Position numbers and translations under genes: made by a program. Shown here piece by piece: positions 37,398 through 45,708 of a DNA stretch of 50,154 nt (within the stretch, counting starts at the first letter, position 1; every line of letters starts with the position of its first letter). The notes under the pieces are model-generated. The model did not search any database and was not told the origin of the DNA. It saw only the letters and a list, made by a program, of their open reading frames with translations. This DNA comes from Pelomonas aquatica (GTDB lineage: Bacteria > Pseudomonadota > Gammaproteobacteria > Burkholderiales > Burkholderiaceae_C). The stretch lies in NCBI RefSeq assembly GCF_026712205.1, contig NZ_JAPPUW010000031.1:1-50154 (forward strand), written 5' to 3'.

Positions 37398-38522
37398 TCA
37401 GCGCCGGAACTTGCCGGCCTGGTCCACGATGGACAGGTCCACATACTCCAGGCCCGTGTGGTCCGTCGGGCTGTAGCCCAGCTCGATGCCGCCGACGTCG
37501 TAGTGGCCCATGCCCTCCAGCGCCTTGCGCAGGCCGTCGCGCGTGGGCTTGGGGCCGGCGCGCTTCAGGCCTTCCACCAGCACCTTGGCCGACACATAGC
37601 CCTCGACGACGGTGGGCGTCAGCTCCACGCCTGCCTTGCGTGCCGCCTCGGACGCCTCCTTGATGATGGGCTTGGCCATCGAGCGCTCGTAGGGGAAGAC
37701 CTGGCTGACGATGACGCCGTAGGCGATGTCGCCCAGGTCCTTGACGAAGCCCGCCGTCGCGTTGTTCGACAGGGTCACCAGCTGCGCCTTCGAGCCCGCG
37801 GCCCGCACCGCTTTCATGCCCTGCACGACCGCCGTGCCCGAGCCGATGAACAGCACGGCCTGGGGCGATGCGGCCAGCAGCTTGGGCACGATGGGGCCGA
37901 AATCGGGCTTGGCGCGGTCGTACTTCTCGTGGGCCACGGCTGTCTTGTTGACCTTGGCCAGACCGGCATGGGCGCCCTGCACGGCGTCCTCGCCGAAGGA
38001 GTCGTCCACCTGCACGATGGCGATGCGGTCCACGCCGATCAGGCTCAGGTGCTCGATGGCCCGTTCTGCCTCGCGCTGGTAGGTGGCGCGCACGTTGAAG
38101 AGCCACGGGTGCACCGGCTTGTGCAACACCATCGCGCCCGTGGACGGCGCCACCAGCGGCACCTTGTACTCGGTCAGCAGCGGCATGATGGCCTGCGCCA
38201 GCGGCGTGCCGCGGATCAGGAACAGCGAGATCGCGCCCTGGTCGATCAAGGTCTTGGCATTGGCGGCGGCCAGCTTGGCTTCGAACTTGTCGTCCAGCGA
38301 CACCAGCGTGATCTTCTGGCCGTTGACGCCGCCGGCGGCGTTCACCGCGTCGAAGTACATCCTGGCGCCCTGGGTCGCCTCCTTCACGCTGGCGGCGACC
38401 GTGCCGGTGAAGCCGGCGGTCTGGCCGATGGTGATGTCGGCGTGGGCGGGGGGGACTGCCAGGCCGGTGGCCGTGAGGGCGGCGAGCGCGAGGCGGCCGG
38501 CGAGGTGCCGAAGTGGGGTCAT
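37398..38522 (-). CDS. Orphan periplasmic binding protein, branched-chain amino acid type (second copy)
   Basis: This type-1 binding protein of 374 aa has a clear signal peptide (LAALTATGLAVPPAHA, mature start DITIGQTAGFTG). It is a paralogue of the protein at 16790-17902, sharing AGFTG, YFDAVNAAGG, ATYQREAERAIEHL, TLSNNA and QVFPYERSM. No permease or ATPase is nearby. It lies directly upstream of kynB on the same strand and could be cotranscribed with the tryptophan-degradation genes. Uptake or sensing of tryptophan or kynurenine is therefore possible, but only from context. Confidence 0.9.
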   Translation of the reverse strand: MTPLRHLAGRLALAALTATGLAVPPAHADITIGQTAGFTGTVAASVKEATQGARMYFDAVNAAGGVNGQKITLVSLDDKFEAKLAAANAKTLIDQGAISLFLIRGTPLAQAIMPLLTEYKVPLVAPSTGAMVLHKPVHPWLFNVRATYQREAERAIEHLSLIGVDRIAIVQVDDSFGEDAVQGAHAGLAKVNKTAVAHEKYDRAKPDFGPIVPKLLAASPQAVLFIGSGTAVVQGMKAVRAAGSKAQLVTLSNNATAGFVKDLGDIAYGVIVSQVFPYERSMAKPIIKEASEAARKAGVELTPTVVEGYVSAKVLVEGLKRAGPKPTRDGLRKALEGMGHYDVGGIELGYSPTDHTGLEYVDLSIVDQAGKFRR

Positions 38523-38890
38523 GGGGTTGTCTCCAAGCTGTTCCTGGCTGCGGCGGGCTCTGTGGCGCTCTTGATGGCCTGCTCGCGGGAGTGCAATTCA
38601 AGCATGGGTGCAGGAGGCGTTTGGCGAAACCGTCGTCGGGCGACGTGACACGGCTGTGACTTAGCCCGCGCCGCATTCATTCACCTACTCGGCGCTCTCG
38701 GTTTGACGATTGCGCTTGCGAAGATCAAGGGCGATGGCCGCCACTTCAATCGCCACGAATCCCAAGGACCCACGTTGATTGACGCAGTGGGCACATTCTT
38801 GAAGCTGCCCGGGCTTGCTCTCATGGCTGAGATAATTGTTCATCAAGGGAGGGCTCTTTCGAGGCCTCTTCCCATTCTTGGAGGTCAACC
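38523..38890. other. Intergenic region, start of a compositionally different patch
   Basis: The first part is the upstream region of the minus-strand binding protein. From about 38640 the sequence looks less GC-rich than the surroundings. One minus-strand frame, 38685-38843 (52 aa from ATG 38843, with CAHC and a hydrophobic FVAIEVAAIAL), could be a small gene, but it lacks a clear ribosome site and overlaps a plus-strand frame of similar quality. I see nothing else definite. Confidence 0.35.
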
Positions 38891-39169
38891 ATGGGAAGCA
38901 CGATTGGGCAGTTCGAATACAGCATCATGACGATGAAGAAGGGGGACTCTTTGCCCTTCGACCCGCAGGTTCACATCGAACTCAAACGATGGGGGATGAA
39001 TCGCGACGTGCCGGTGATTTCGCCGGCGCTCATGTCAGAGGCGGAGATCGACGAGCAAATCAAGTTCATGAAGGACGATCTTGATGCAGTGGGGAAGCGC
39101 GCCAAGGCGGCTTTGGTTCGCGCGAAGCAGCGGACCATAGACCTGGTCAAGACCAGGTCAACCGATTGA
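38891..39169 (+). CDS. Hypothetical protein, 92 aa
   Basis: I do not recognise this gene. GGAGG at 38880-38884 sits 6 nt before the ATG, which is the best evidence that it is real. The protein has a mixed N-terminal half (FEYSIMTMKKGDSLPFDPQV) and a highly charged helical C-terminal half (EIDEQIKFMKDDLDAVGKRA, then RAKQRTIDLVK) that may form a coiled coil. No signal peptide or membrane segment is seen. It lies in a less GC-rich patch with other unknown genes. Confidence 0.6.
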   Translation: MGSTIGQFEYSIMTMKKGDSLPFDPQVHIELKRWGMNRDVPVISPALMSEAEIDEQIKFMKDDLDAVGKRAKAALVRAKQRTIDLVKTRSTD

Positions 39170-39270
39170 CAACCAGCATGCCCACCCCGCGTGGGCGTGG
39201 ACATCTTGCAATACGCGGGTGTGCCGCCAGGCGAGACTGATTCGCCGCGTTTTCTCTTGTTGTGAAGAGG

Positions 39271-40029
39271 TCACGTTTCCTTGGGCGGCTCGACGGGCGC
39301 TGGCGAGGCGACAGGGGCCGCGTCGGACTTCTTCCACGGCGGCGTGATGCCCAGGTAGGTTGTGAAGCCGTAGGCCGCGACGACAAGCAAACCCAGCAGC
39401 ACATGCTTTGTGTAGACATCGACCATCGCCGAGGCGTATGACGACTCGCTCTCGGCGAGCATTCGAATTTTGAGCGTCAGCATCAGGTTTTGGACGGCGT
39501 CCAGGTGAGGCACCCAATTTTCGGAGATCGAAAGGGCCAACAGGCCCAGCAGCAGCGACGCGATCATCATCATCACGCCAAACTTTTCTTCGTATTTCAT
39601 GTTGACTCCTGATGTCTTTGCGCGGCGGGCAATCCAAAAGGCGAATGCCAAGGGAGCGGCGACGGCGATGGCAAGGTAGGCGGTGTCGGCAGACTTCGCG
39701 GCGGCGATTGCGGCCTCTTCGACCCGGTTGGCTTCCGCTTGGGCGGCGGCGGCGTCCGCCTCCTTTTTCGCCTGTATCTCGCCCATGATCTCGAAGATGC
39801 TCTTTTCTCGCGGCTGAGCGGCCCGCTCGGCTTCGCGCCGCTCCATTTGAAGCCGCATCAGCTCGGTTTGATTGCGAATACTCTCTGTCTGAGCTTGAAT
39901 CCGCGCCATGTCGATTTCGTGCTGCATTTGTCGCAGCTGCGCTTCGTTCGTCTGCTGTTCAAGCGAGATCTGGCCTTGCGCATGCGCGCATGCAAGCATC
40001 AGAGGGAAAGAAAGAGCAAAAAGACGCAT
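39271..40029 (-). CDS. Membrane protein with long coiled coil, unknown function
   Basis: The predicted 252-aa protein starts at ATG 40029, which has AGGAG about 7 nt upstream. It has a signal peptide (MRLFALSFPLMLACAHAQG), a long charged coiled-coil-like stretch (about 20-112, rich in Gln, Glu and Arg), then three hydrophobic helices at about 116-134, 151-169 and 208-226. The tail is Pro/Ala/Lys-rich. I do not recognise the family. The layout, an exported coiled coil followed by membrane helices, suggests a periplasm-facing scaffold or sensor. Base and codon use look less GC-biased than in the flanking metabolic genes, which may indicate transfer. Confidence 0.75.
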   Translation of the reverse strand: MRLFALSFPLMLACAHAQGQISLEQQTNEAQLRQMQHEIDMARIQAQTESIRNQTELMRLQMERREAERAAQPREKSIFEIMGEIQAKKEADAAAAQAEANRVEEAAIAAAKSADTAYLAIAVAAPLAFAFWIARRAKTSGVNMKYEEKFGVMMMIASLLLGLLALSISENWVPHLDAVQNLMLTLKIRMLAESESSYASAMVDVYTKHVLLGLLVVAAYGFTTYLGITPPWKKSDAAPVASPAPVEPPKET

Positions 40030-40076
40030 AGACGCACTCCTGCTCAATCGTAACCGGCCCGCCCATGGGGCTTTGC

Positions 40077-40300
40077 TCAGAAGAACCTCAACGGCTCGCC
40101 GTTTTGCTCAAACGGCGTCCAGGCGACCGCGGTGGCGATGAAGATTTTGCGGTGCGCCAAGCACCCGGTCGCATCCCCCAGGGAACTCGACGAGCCAGCC
40201 GAAGCCCTCATGCCGAGCCATGGACTGCGCCGCGTCGGGCTCTTTGCTCTTGACCCAAACGACGCGGTCCAGCGGGATTGATGTCGGGGCGCTGGATCAT
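40077..40300 (-). pseudogene. Broken small gene with two apparent +1 frameshifts
   Basis: On the minus strand, ATG at 40300 begins MIQRPDIN. If one base is removed from the CCC run (complement of 40274-40276), the frame continues as PLDRVVWVKSKEPDAAQSMA and RHEGFGWLVEFPG. Removing one base from the G5 run (complement of 40175-40179) continues it as DATGCLAHRKIFIATAVAW and TPFEQNGEPLRFF, then stop at 40077. The joined product would be 73 aa. Both changes are in homopolymers, so sequencing error is as likely as true decay. The family is unknown to me. Confidence 0.5.
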
Positions 40301-40317
40301 GCTGGGGTACTGGATCA
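40282..40317. repeat. Imperfect tandem repeat, 2 x 18 bp
   Basis: Two adjacent 18-bp units share TG-T/C-GGGG-TGGATCA spacing (units 40282-40299 and 40300-40317) with three or four differences. They lie at the 5' end of the broken gene. This is a small local duplication with no assigned role. Confidence 0.4.
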
Positions 40318-40339
40318 AAGCGTGAACTTTCTACGAGCT

Positions 40340-41245
40340 TCATGCTTTGCTGGCTCGGTTCGTCAAAAACCGCGCGCGCAACACGCTTGCTGAATCCCTC
40401 CTCCACGCCGCAAACACCGCTGACGCCTCAATCGCCTCGGCCAGCGGCCTGAACACCGCCCCCTGCACGCCCGCCTGCCGAAACGCCGCCGGCACGATGC
40501 TCACGCCCAGGCCCTGCGACACCAGCGACACCACCGACAGCCAATGCCGCCCCTCGTGCTGCAGCCTTGGATAGAACCCATGCTGCCGGCAGATCTCGAC
40601 GATGCGGGCGTGGTAGTCGGGCGAGCCCTTGCGGGAGAACAGGATGAAGGGCTGGTCGCTCAAGCTCGCGAGCGGAATCTGCTCCAGCGACGCCAGCGGG
40701 TGGCCCGCCGGCAGGCAGGCGAGGAAGGGTTCGCTGTAGAGCGGCTGTGAGGCGAGGGCGGGCGGCAGGCGGTCGGTGTGGACGAGGCCGAGGTCCAGCT
40801 CCTCGGCCAGCAGCGCGTCGATCTGGTCCTGCGAGTTCAGCTCGATGACGATCACCTCGACCTTGGGGTGGCTGGCCTGGAAGACCTGCAGCCAGGCCGA
40901 CAGGCCGTTGAACAGCGTGGAGCCGACAAAGCCCAGCCGCAGCCGGCCCACCTCGCCGGCCTGCACCTCACGGGCGAGGGCGCAGGCGTCCTCGGCGCGG
41001 TCGAGCAGGGCCTGCGCGCTGCCGCGGAAGGCCTCGCCCGCGGGCGTGAGGCGCACGCCCTTGCTGTCGCGGTCGAAGAGGCGGGCGCCGACGCTGGCCT
41101 CCAGCTGCTGGATGGCGACCGACAGCGGCGGCTGCGAGATGGCCAGGCGCTGCGCGGCGCGGCCGAAGTGCAGTTCCTCGGCCAGCGCGAGGAAGTAGCG
41201 CAGGTGGCGGAACTCCAGGGATCGGGTGGCGGCGTCGATAGGCAT
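40340..41245 (-). CDS. LysR-family transcriptional regulator
   Basis: This regulator of about 301 aa has the LysR helix-turn-helix near residues 14-60 ([40 protein letters not shown]) and a PBP2-type effector domain from about residue 90 ([18 protein letters not shown]). ATG 41245 is chosen from the domain boundary; the frame upstream is non-coding in style. It is divergent from glutaryl-CoA dehydrogenase with 117 nt between, a usual LysR layout, so that gene is its likely target. Confidence 0.93.
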   Translation of the reverse strand: MPIDAATRSLEFRHLRYFLALAEELHFGRAAQRLAISQPPLSVAIQQLEASVGARLFDRDSKGVRLTPAGEAFRGSAQALLDRAEDACALAREVQAGEVGRLRLGFVGSTLFNGLSAWLQVFQASHPKVEVIVIELNSQDQIDALLAEELDLGLVHTDRLPPALASQPLYSEPFLACLPAGHPLASLEQIPLASLSDQPFILFSRKGSPDYHARIVEICRQHGFYPRLQHEGRHWLSVVSLVSQGLGVSIVPAAFRQAGVQGAVFRPLAEAIEASAVFAAWRRDSASVLRARFLTNRASKA

Positions 41246-41362
41246 TGCGAATCGTCGAAGTCGTTTGCTGAATTGGACACGAATCGCAGGGCGCGGAATA
41301 CTGGGCGCCATCAGCGCCCGGCCAATGCCGGGCGCGCCACCATCACGCAGGAGACCGCGATC

Positions 41363-42541
41363 ATGGCCACCAAGGCAAGCTTTCACTGGGACGACCCGCT
41401 GCTGCTGAACGAGCAGCTTTCCGAGGACGAGCGCATGGTGCGCGACGCGGCCGTGGCCTATTGCCAGGAGCGGCTGCGGCCGCGCGTGCTCGAGGCCTTC
41501 CGCCACGAGCAGACCGACGTGGGCATCTTCCGCGAGATGGGCGAGTTAGGCCTGCTCGGCCCGACCATCCCGGCCGAGTACGGCGGCGCCGGCCTGAACT
41601 ACGTCAGCTACGGCCTCATCGCCCGCGAGGTGGAGCGCGTGGACTCGGGCTACCGCTCGATGATGAGCGTGCAGTCGTCGCTCGTCATGGTGCCGATCAA
41701 CGAGTTCGGCAACGAGGCGACCAAGCGTAAATACCTGCCCAAGCTCGCGAGCGGCGAGTGGATCGGCTGCTTCGGCCTGACCGAGCCCAACCACGGCTCC
41801 GACCCTGGCTCGATGGTCACGCGCGCCCGGTCGGTTGCCGGCGGCTACGAGCTGACGGGCAGCAAGATGTGGATCACGAACAGCCCCATCGCCGACGTCT
41901 TCGTCGTCTGGGCCAAGGACGACGGCGGCCAGATCCGCGGCTTTGTGCTGGAGAAGGGCGCCAAGGGCCTGTCGGCGCCGGCCATCCACGGCAAGGTCGG
42001 CCTGCGCGCGTCCATCACCGGCGAGATCGTCATGGACAAGGTGTTCTGCCCCGAGGAGAACGCCTTCCCCGACGTGCGCGGCCTGAAGGGCCCGTTCACC
42101 TGCCTGAACTCGGCCCGCTACGGCATCGCCTGGGGCGCTTTGGGTGCGGCCGAGGACTGCTGGCACACGGCCCGCCAGTACACGCTGGACCGCAAGCAGT
42201 TCGGCAAGCCGCTGGCGGCCAACCAGCTGGTGCAGAAGAAGCTGGCCGACATGCAGACCGAGATCGCGCTGGGCCTGCAGGGCTGCCTGCGCCTGGGCCG
42301 CATGAAGGACGAGGGCACGGCGGCGGTCGAGATCACGTCCATCATGAAGCGCAACAGCTGCGGCAAGAGCCTGGAGATCGCCCGCATGGCGCGCGACATG
42401 CTCGGCGGCAACGGCATCTCGGACGAGTTCGGCATCGCCCGCCACCTCGTCAACCTGGAGGTCGTGAACACCTACGAGGGCACGCACGACATCCATGCGC
42501 TGATCCTGGGCCGCGCGCAGACGGGCATTGCCGCGTTCTGA
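41363..42541 (+). CDS. gcdH: Glutaryl-CoA dehydrogenase
   Basis: GcdH oxidises and decarboxylates glutaryl-CoA to crotonyl-CoA in lysine and aromatic degradation. The 392-aa acyl-CoA dehydrogenase shows [57 protein letters not shown] and the catalytic Glu372 in [20 protein letters not shown]. These match GcdH rather than generic acyl-CoA dehydrogenases. CAGGAGA at 41347-41353 supports the start. The divergent LysR gene is the likely regulator. Confidence 0.94.
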   Translation: MATKASFHWDDPLLLNEQLSEDERMVRDAAVAYCQERLRPRVLEAFRHEQTDVGIFREMGELGLLGPTIPAEYGGAGLNYVSYGLIAREVERVDSGYRSMMSVQSSLVMVPINEFGNEATKRKYLPKLASGEWIGCFGLTEPNHGSDPGSMVTRARSVAGGYELTGSKMWITNSPIADVFVVWAKDDGGQIRGFVLEKGAKGLSAPAIHGKVGLRASITGEIVMDKVFCPEENAFPDVRGLKGPFTCLNSARYGIAWGALGAAEDCWHTARQYTLDRKQFGKPLAANQLVQKKLADMQTEIALGLQGCLRLGRMKDEGTAAVEITSIMKRNSCGKSLEIARMARDMLGGNGISDEFGIARHLVNLEVVNTYEGTHDIHALILGRAQTGIAAF

Positions 42542-42597
42542 TGACTTGAGGCCGAGATGCCGGGATGCCGGGATGCTGGCCGGCCAGGGCAATGAGT

Positions 42598-43395
42598 TCA
42601 GCGTGACGGCTTGGTCAGCTGGATCTCGAACAGCCGCGGCCAGAGCTTGCCGGTGACGAAGAGGCGCTTCTTCTTCTCGTCGTAGGCGATGCCGTTGAGC
42701 ACGGCATCGGCATTCAGGCGCTGGTCGTCGGGCAGGATGCCGGCGAGGTCGATCCAGGCCGTCACGCGGCCGGTCCTGGGGTCGATGCGGGCGATGCGGT
42801 CGGTCTGCCAGACGTTGGCGAAGATCTCGCCCTCGACCCACTCCAGCTCGTTGAGCTGGTCCACCGGCCGGCCGTCGGCCGTCACGCGCACGCGGCGCAG
42901 TTCCTTGAAGCTCAGCGGGTCCAGGAAGCGCAGCTCGGCGCTGCCGTCGCTCATGACCAGTTCCTTGGCGTTGTGCGTCAGGCCCCAGCCTTCGCCGGGG
43001 TAGTTGAACTTGCGCCAGAGCTTGAAGCTCCTTAGGTCCAGCACGAAGGCGGTCTGCTCCTGCCAGGTGATGCCGATGAGGCGGTCGCCCCACTGCGAGA
43101 TGCCCTCGCCGAAGACCTCGGGCGGCAGTTCCACGGCCTGCACGACGCGGCCGGTCTCGATCTCGACCTTGCGGATGGTGGAGCGGCCGCGCAGGCCCGT
43201 GCCCTCGTACAGGAAGCCGTCGTGGAAGAACAGGCCCTGCGTGAAGGCCTGCGGGTCGTGCGGGTAGCTGTGCACGACCTTGAAGCCCTGCACCGGCACG
43301 GCCGCGGCGGCCCAGGCGGCGGGCAGGGCCAGCGCGGCGGCCAGCAGGGCCAGCGCGGCGCGGCGGGAGGCTAGCAAACGCGAGATCGGATTCAT
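42598..43395 (-). CDS. Glutaminyl-peptide cyclotransferase
   Basis: This secreted enzyme of the plant/bacterial QC type turns N-terminal glutamine into pyroglutamate. It has 265 aa with a signal peptide (RRAALALLAAALALPAAWA). The five-bladed propeller has typical segments: YPHDPQAFTQGLFF, YEGTGLRGRSTIRKV, WQEQTAFVLD, YPGEGWGLTHNAKELVMSDG and LNELEWVEGEIFANVWQTD. It stands alone between gcdH and the glucokinase fusion. The role of QC in bacteria is unclear. Confidence 0.93.
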   Translation of the reverse strand: MNPISRLLASRRAALALLAAALALPAAWAAAAVPVQGFKVVHSYPHDPQAFTQGLFFHDGFLYEGTGLRGRSTIRKVEIETGRVVQAVELPPEVFGEGISQWGDRLIGITWQEQTAFVLDLRSFKLWRKFNYPGEGWGLTHNAKELVMSDGSAELRFLDPLSFKELRRVRVTADGRPVDQLNELEWVEGEIFANVWQTDRIARIDPRTGRVTAWIDLAGILPDDQRLNADAVLNGIAYDEKKKRLFVTGKLWPRLFEIQLTKPSR

Positions 43396-43460
43396 GCCGT
43401 CAGCCTAGCCCAAGCCGTGGGCGAGAGCTGTCTGCAAGGGGTCTTCAGGCCGGCTGGGGC

Positions 43461-45365
43461 TCAGCGGCTGTGCGAGGTCAGCCGCGCCAGCGGCGAGGCC
43501 ATGCTGACGCCGGGCGCCGTGGTGCGCGTGGGCTTGTTGGCCTCGTCGTCCTCGGCGCCGGCCGACAGCGCGGCGATGCTGTCGGGGCTGCGGCGCATGG
43601 CCACGCCCACGGCGAGGATGTCGATGACCAGCAGGTGCAGGATGCGGCTGACCATGGGTAGGTGGGTCGCGATGTCCTCGACGTGGTCGACGATCAGCGC
43701 CGCGTCGGCCTTCTTGGCCAGCGGGCTCTGGCTGGCCGTGATGGCGACGACCTTGGCGCCGCGCTCCTGGGCCTTCTCGACGACGGCCAGCAGCTCCGGC
43801 AGGCGCCCGCCGCTGCTGATGACGACGGCCACGTCGCCCTCGCGCAGCACGTCGGCCGCGAGCAGCTGCAGGCGCGGGTCGGTGTAGGCGCCGCAGGGCA
43901 TACCGAAGCGCAGGAACTTGAACTGAGCGTCCTGCGCGACGACGCCGTAATGGCCGAGTGCGAAGAACTCGATGCGGCCGGCCTGCAGCAGCATGTCGAT
44001 GGCGCGGTCGATGGTGTCGCGGTTCAGCTGGCTGCGCACCTGCAGGATGGCGCTGGCCGTGTTGCCCAGCACCTTGGCGCCCAGCTCCAGCATGGAGTCG
44101 TTGGTGTTGACCTGGGTGTGGGTGACGGGCACGGTGCCGGTCAGGCCCGAGGCCAGGCGCAGCTTGAAGTCCGACAGGCCCTCGCAGCCCAGCGAGCGGC
44201 AGAAGCGGATGACGGTGGGCTGGCTGACGCCGGCGGCGCGGGCGATCTCGGCGATGGGGTCGTTCAGCACCGAGCGCGGCTGGGCCAGCACGAGGTCGGC
44301 CACGCGCAGCTCGGCGGGCGAGAGCTCGCTGCGCGCGCGGCGGATCTGGCCGAGGATGGCCGAGCCGGGCGAGGCCTGCAGGTTGCGCAGCTGGTTCTCG
44401 AGGATGGCCGACGCGCCCTTGAAGGTAGCGTTCTCGGCGGTGATGACGAAGGTCGGGATGGCCGCGACGTAGTCGTGGAAGCGCCCCTTGTCCTCGAAGC
44501 GGGCGCGGAAGGGGCTGCGGTCGAAGTATTCGCCCAGGCGCGGCACGATGCCGCCGCCGATGTAGATGCCGCCCAGCGAGCCCAGCGTGACGGCCAGGTT
44601 GGCCGCGGCCGTGCCGAGCAGGCCGCAGAAGACCTCCAGCGTCTCCAGGCAGAGGGCGTCGCCATCCTCCAGCGCGCGCTGCGTGATGGCGGGGGCCAGC
44701 AGCGGCTCGGCATTGGCGACGCCGTTGCGGTCGGCCAGTGCGCGGTAGATCAGCTCCAGGCCGGGGCCGGAGATCAGGCGCTCGTAGGAGACATGGTCCA
44801 GCGTCTTCCACGCGAACTGCAGGATCTCCATCTCGCGCTTGTCGCGCGGGCCGAAGTTGACGTGGCCGCCCTCGGTGCCCAGCGCGATCCAGCCTTCGCC
44901 CGCCGGGATCAGCCCGGACACGCCCAGGCCCGTGCCGGCGCCCAGCAGGCCGATGACGCTGGGCCGCCGCGCCTGGCCGCCGCCGACCTGGCGCACATCC
45001 GCCTCGGCCAGCCGGGGCAGGGCCATGGCCAGCGCCGTGAAGTCGTTGACGACGACCAGCGTGTCCAGCCCGAGGCGCTGGCGCATCTCCTCGATGGAGA
45101 ACTGCCAGTGATAGTTGGTCATGCGCACCCGGTCGCCCTCCACCGGGTTGGCGATGGCGATGGCGGCGTGCGCGATCTGCTGCGGGCCGCCGTCCTGCCA
45201 GCTCAGGCCCTGCAGATAGGCGCGCACGGCGGCATGGAAGTCGGCATGGTCGGCGCAACGCAGCGAGGCCATCTGCGTGAATTCGCCGAGGCCGGTTTCC
45301 AGCGCGAATCGGGCATAGGTGCCGCCGATGTCGGCGAGCAGGCGGGGGCTGTCGAAACGGGGCAT
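43461..45365 (-). CDS. glk: Glucokinase / RpiR-type (HexR) regulator fusion
   Basis: This 634-aa protein joins a kinase to a transcription factor. Residues about 1-325 are a bacterial glucokinase (LLADIGGTYARFALET, VNDFTALAMALPRL, LLGAGTGLGVSGLIP, GTEGGHVNFGPRDKRE). Residues about 335-415 are an RpiR-type helix-turn-helix (AEIARAAGVSQPTVIRFCRS), and about 455-590 a SIS sugar-phosphate domain (FFALGHYGVVAQDAQFKFL, VVISSGGRLPELL). HexR proteins sense 2-keto-3-deoxy-6-phosphogluconate and control glucose and Entner-Doudoroff genes. Fusions of this kind are known in Burkholderiales. A HexR-like box covers its own promoter, so it is probably autoregulated. It is divergent from a second glucokinase. 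Confidence 0.94.
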   Translation of the reverse strand: MPRFDSPRLLADIGGTYARFALETGLGEFTQMASLRCADHADFHAAVRAYLQGLSWQDGGPQQIAHAAIAIANPVEGDRVRMTNYHWQFSIEEMRQRLGLDTLVVVNDFTALAMALPRLAEADVRQVGGGQARRPSVIGLLGAGTGLGVSGLIPAGEGWIALGTEGGHVNFGPRDKREMEILQFAWKTLDHVSYERLISGPGLELIYRALADRNGVANAEPLLAPAITQRALEDGDALCLETLEVFCGLLGTAAANLAVTLGSLGGIYIGGGIVPRLGEYFDRSPFRARFEDKGRFHDYVAAIPTFVITAENATFKGASAILENQLRNLQASPGSAILGQIRRARSELSPAELRVADLVLAQPRSVLNDPIAEIARAAGVSQPTVIRFCRSLGCEGLSDFKLRLASGLTGTVPVTHTQVNTNDSMLELGAKVLGNTASAILQVRSQLNRDTIDRAIDMLLQAGRIEFFALGHYGVVAQDAQFKFLRFGMPCGAYTDPRLQLLAADVLREGDVAVVISSGGRLPELLAVVEKAQERGAKVVAITASQSPLAKKADAALIVDHVEDIATHLPMVSRILHLLVIDILAVGVAMRRSPDSIAALSAGAEDDEANKPTRTTAPGVSMASPLARLTSHSR

Positions 45366-45468
45366 AGGCGCTGGCGCTGGAAAACGGGCTGTGAAAGGAC
45401 CGGCGGATTATTCAGCAGGCCGGCCGGCGGCGGCGCAAGGCGGCCTGCGGCGGTGGTGCTGGAAAGTT

Positions 45469-45497
45469 CTTGTAGCTTCACTACAGTATTGCGGCAA
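45469..45497 (-). promoter_or_regulatory. HexR-like box within the promoter of the glucokinase fusion
   Basis: TGTAGCTTCACTACA lies at 45471-45485. On the minus strand a -35-like TTGCCG (45497-45492) and -10-like TACAAG (45474-45469) are 17 nt apart and bracket the box. The TGTAG-N5-CTACA form fits HexR sites of proteobacteria. Repression of glk/hexR is the likely effect. Confidence 0.72.
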
Positions 45498-45581
45498 CCG
45501 ATTTTGCCCAGGGAGCTGCTGGTTGCGAGGCGTTTGGAAGCGATTGCAGAAGGCGAATTGAATCGTTGGGGCGAATGCGTA

Positions 45582-45610
45582 TTGTCGGGGATATGTAGTT
45601 TTGCTACCGT
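45582..45610 (+). promoter_or_regulatory. HexR-like box within the promoter of the second glucokinase
   Basis: TGTAGTTTTGCTACC lies at 45594-45608. A -35-like TTGTCG (45582-45587) and -10-like TACCGT (45605-45610) are 17 nt apart, the same arrangement as on the opposite strand. The last base departs from the palindrome. Between this and the minus-strand promoter the 343-nt gap shows nothing else. Confidence 0.65.
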
Positions 45611-45708
45611 CCGCCGCGACCGAAATTTCACCTTTTTGCTCCCGTGCCTGCCAAAAACCGACTCCCGAAACCCCGCCTCCTTTCCTGCCCGTCGTCGGGA
45701 GCCCTCGC

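Noticed and set aside
38703-38930. Plus-strand frame of 75 codons
   Set aside because: It has no ribosome site and overlaps the start of the better-supported gene at 38891.
42542-42597. Short tandem repeat around ATGCCGGG after gcdH
   Set aside because: It has only two to three 9-bp units, which is unremarkable in high-GC intergenic DNA.
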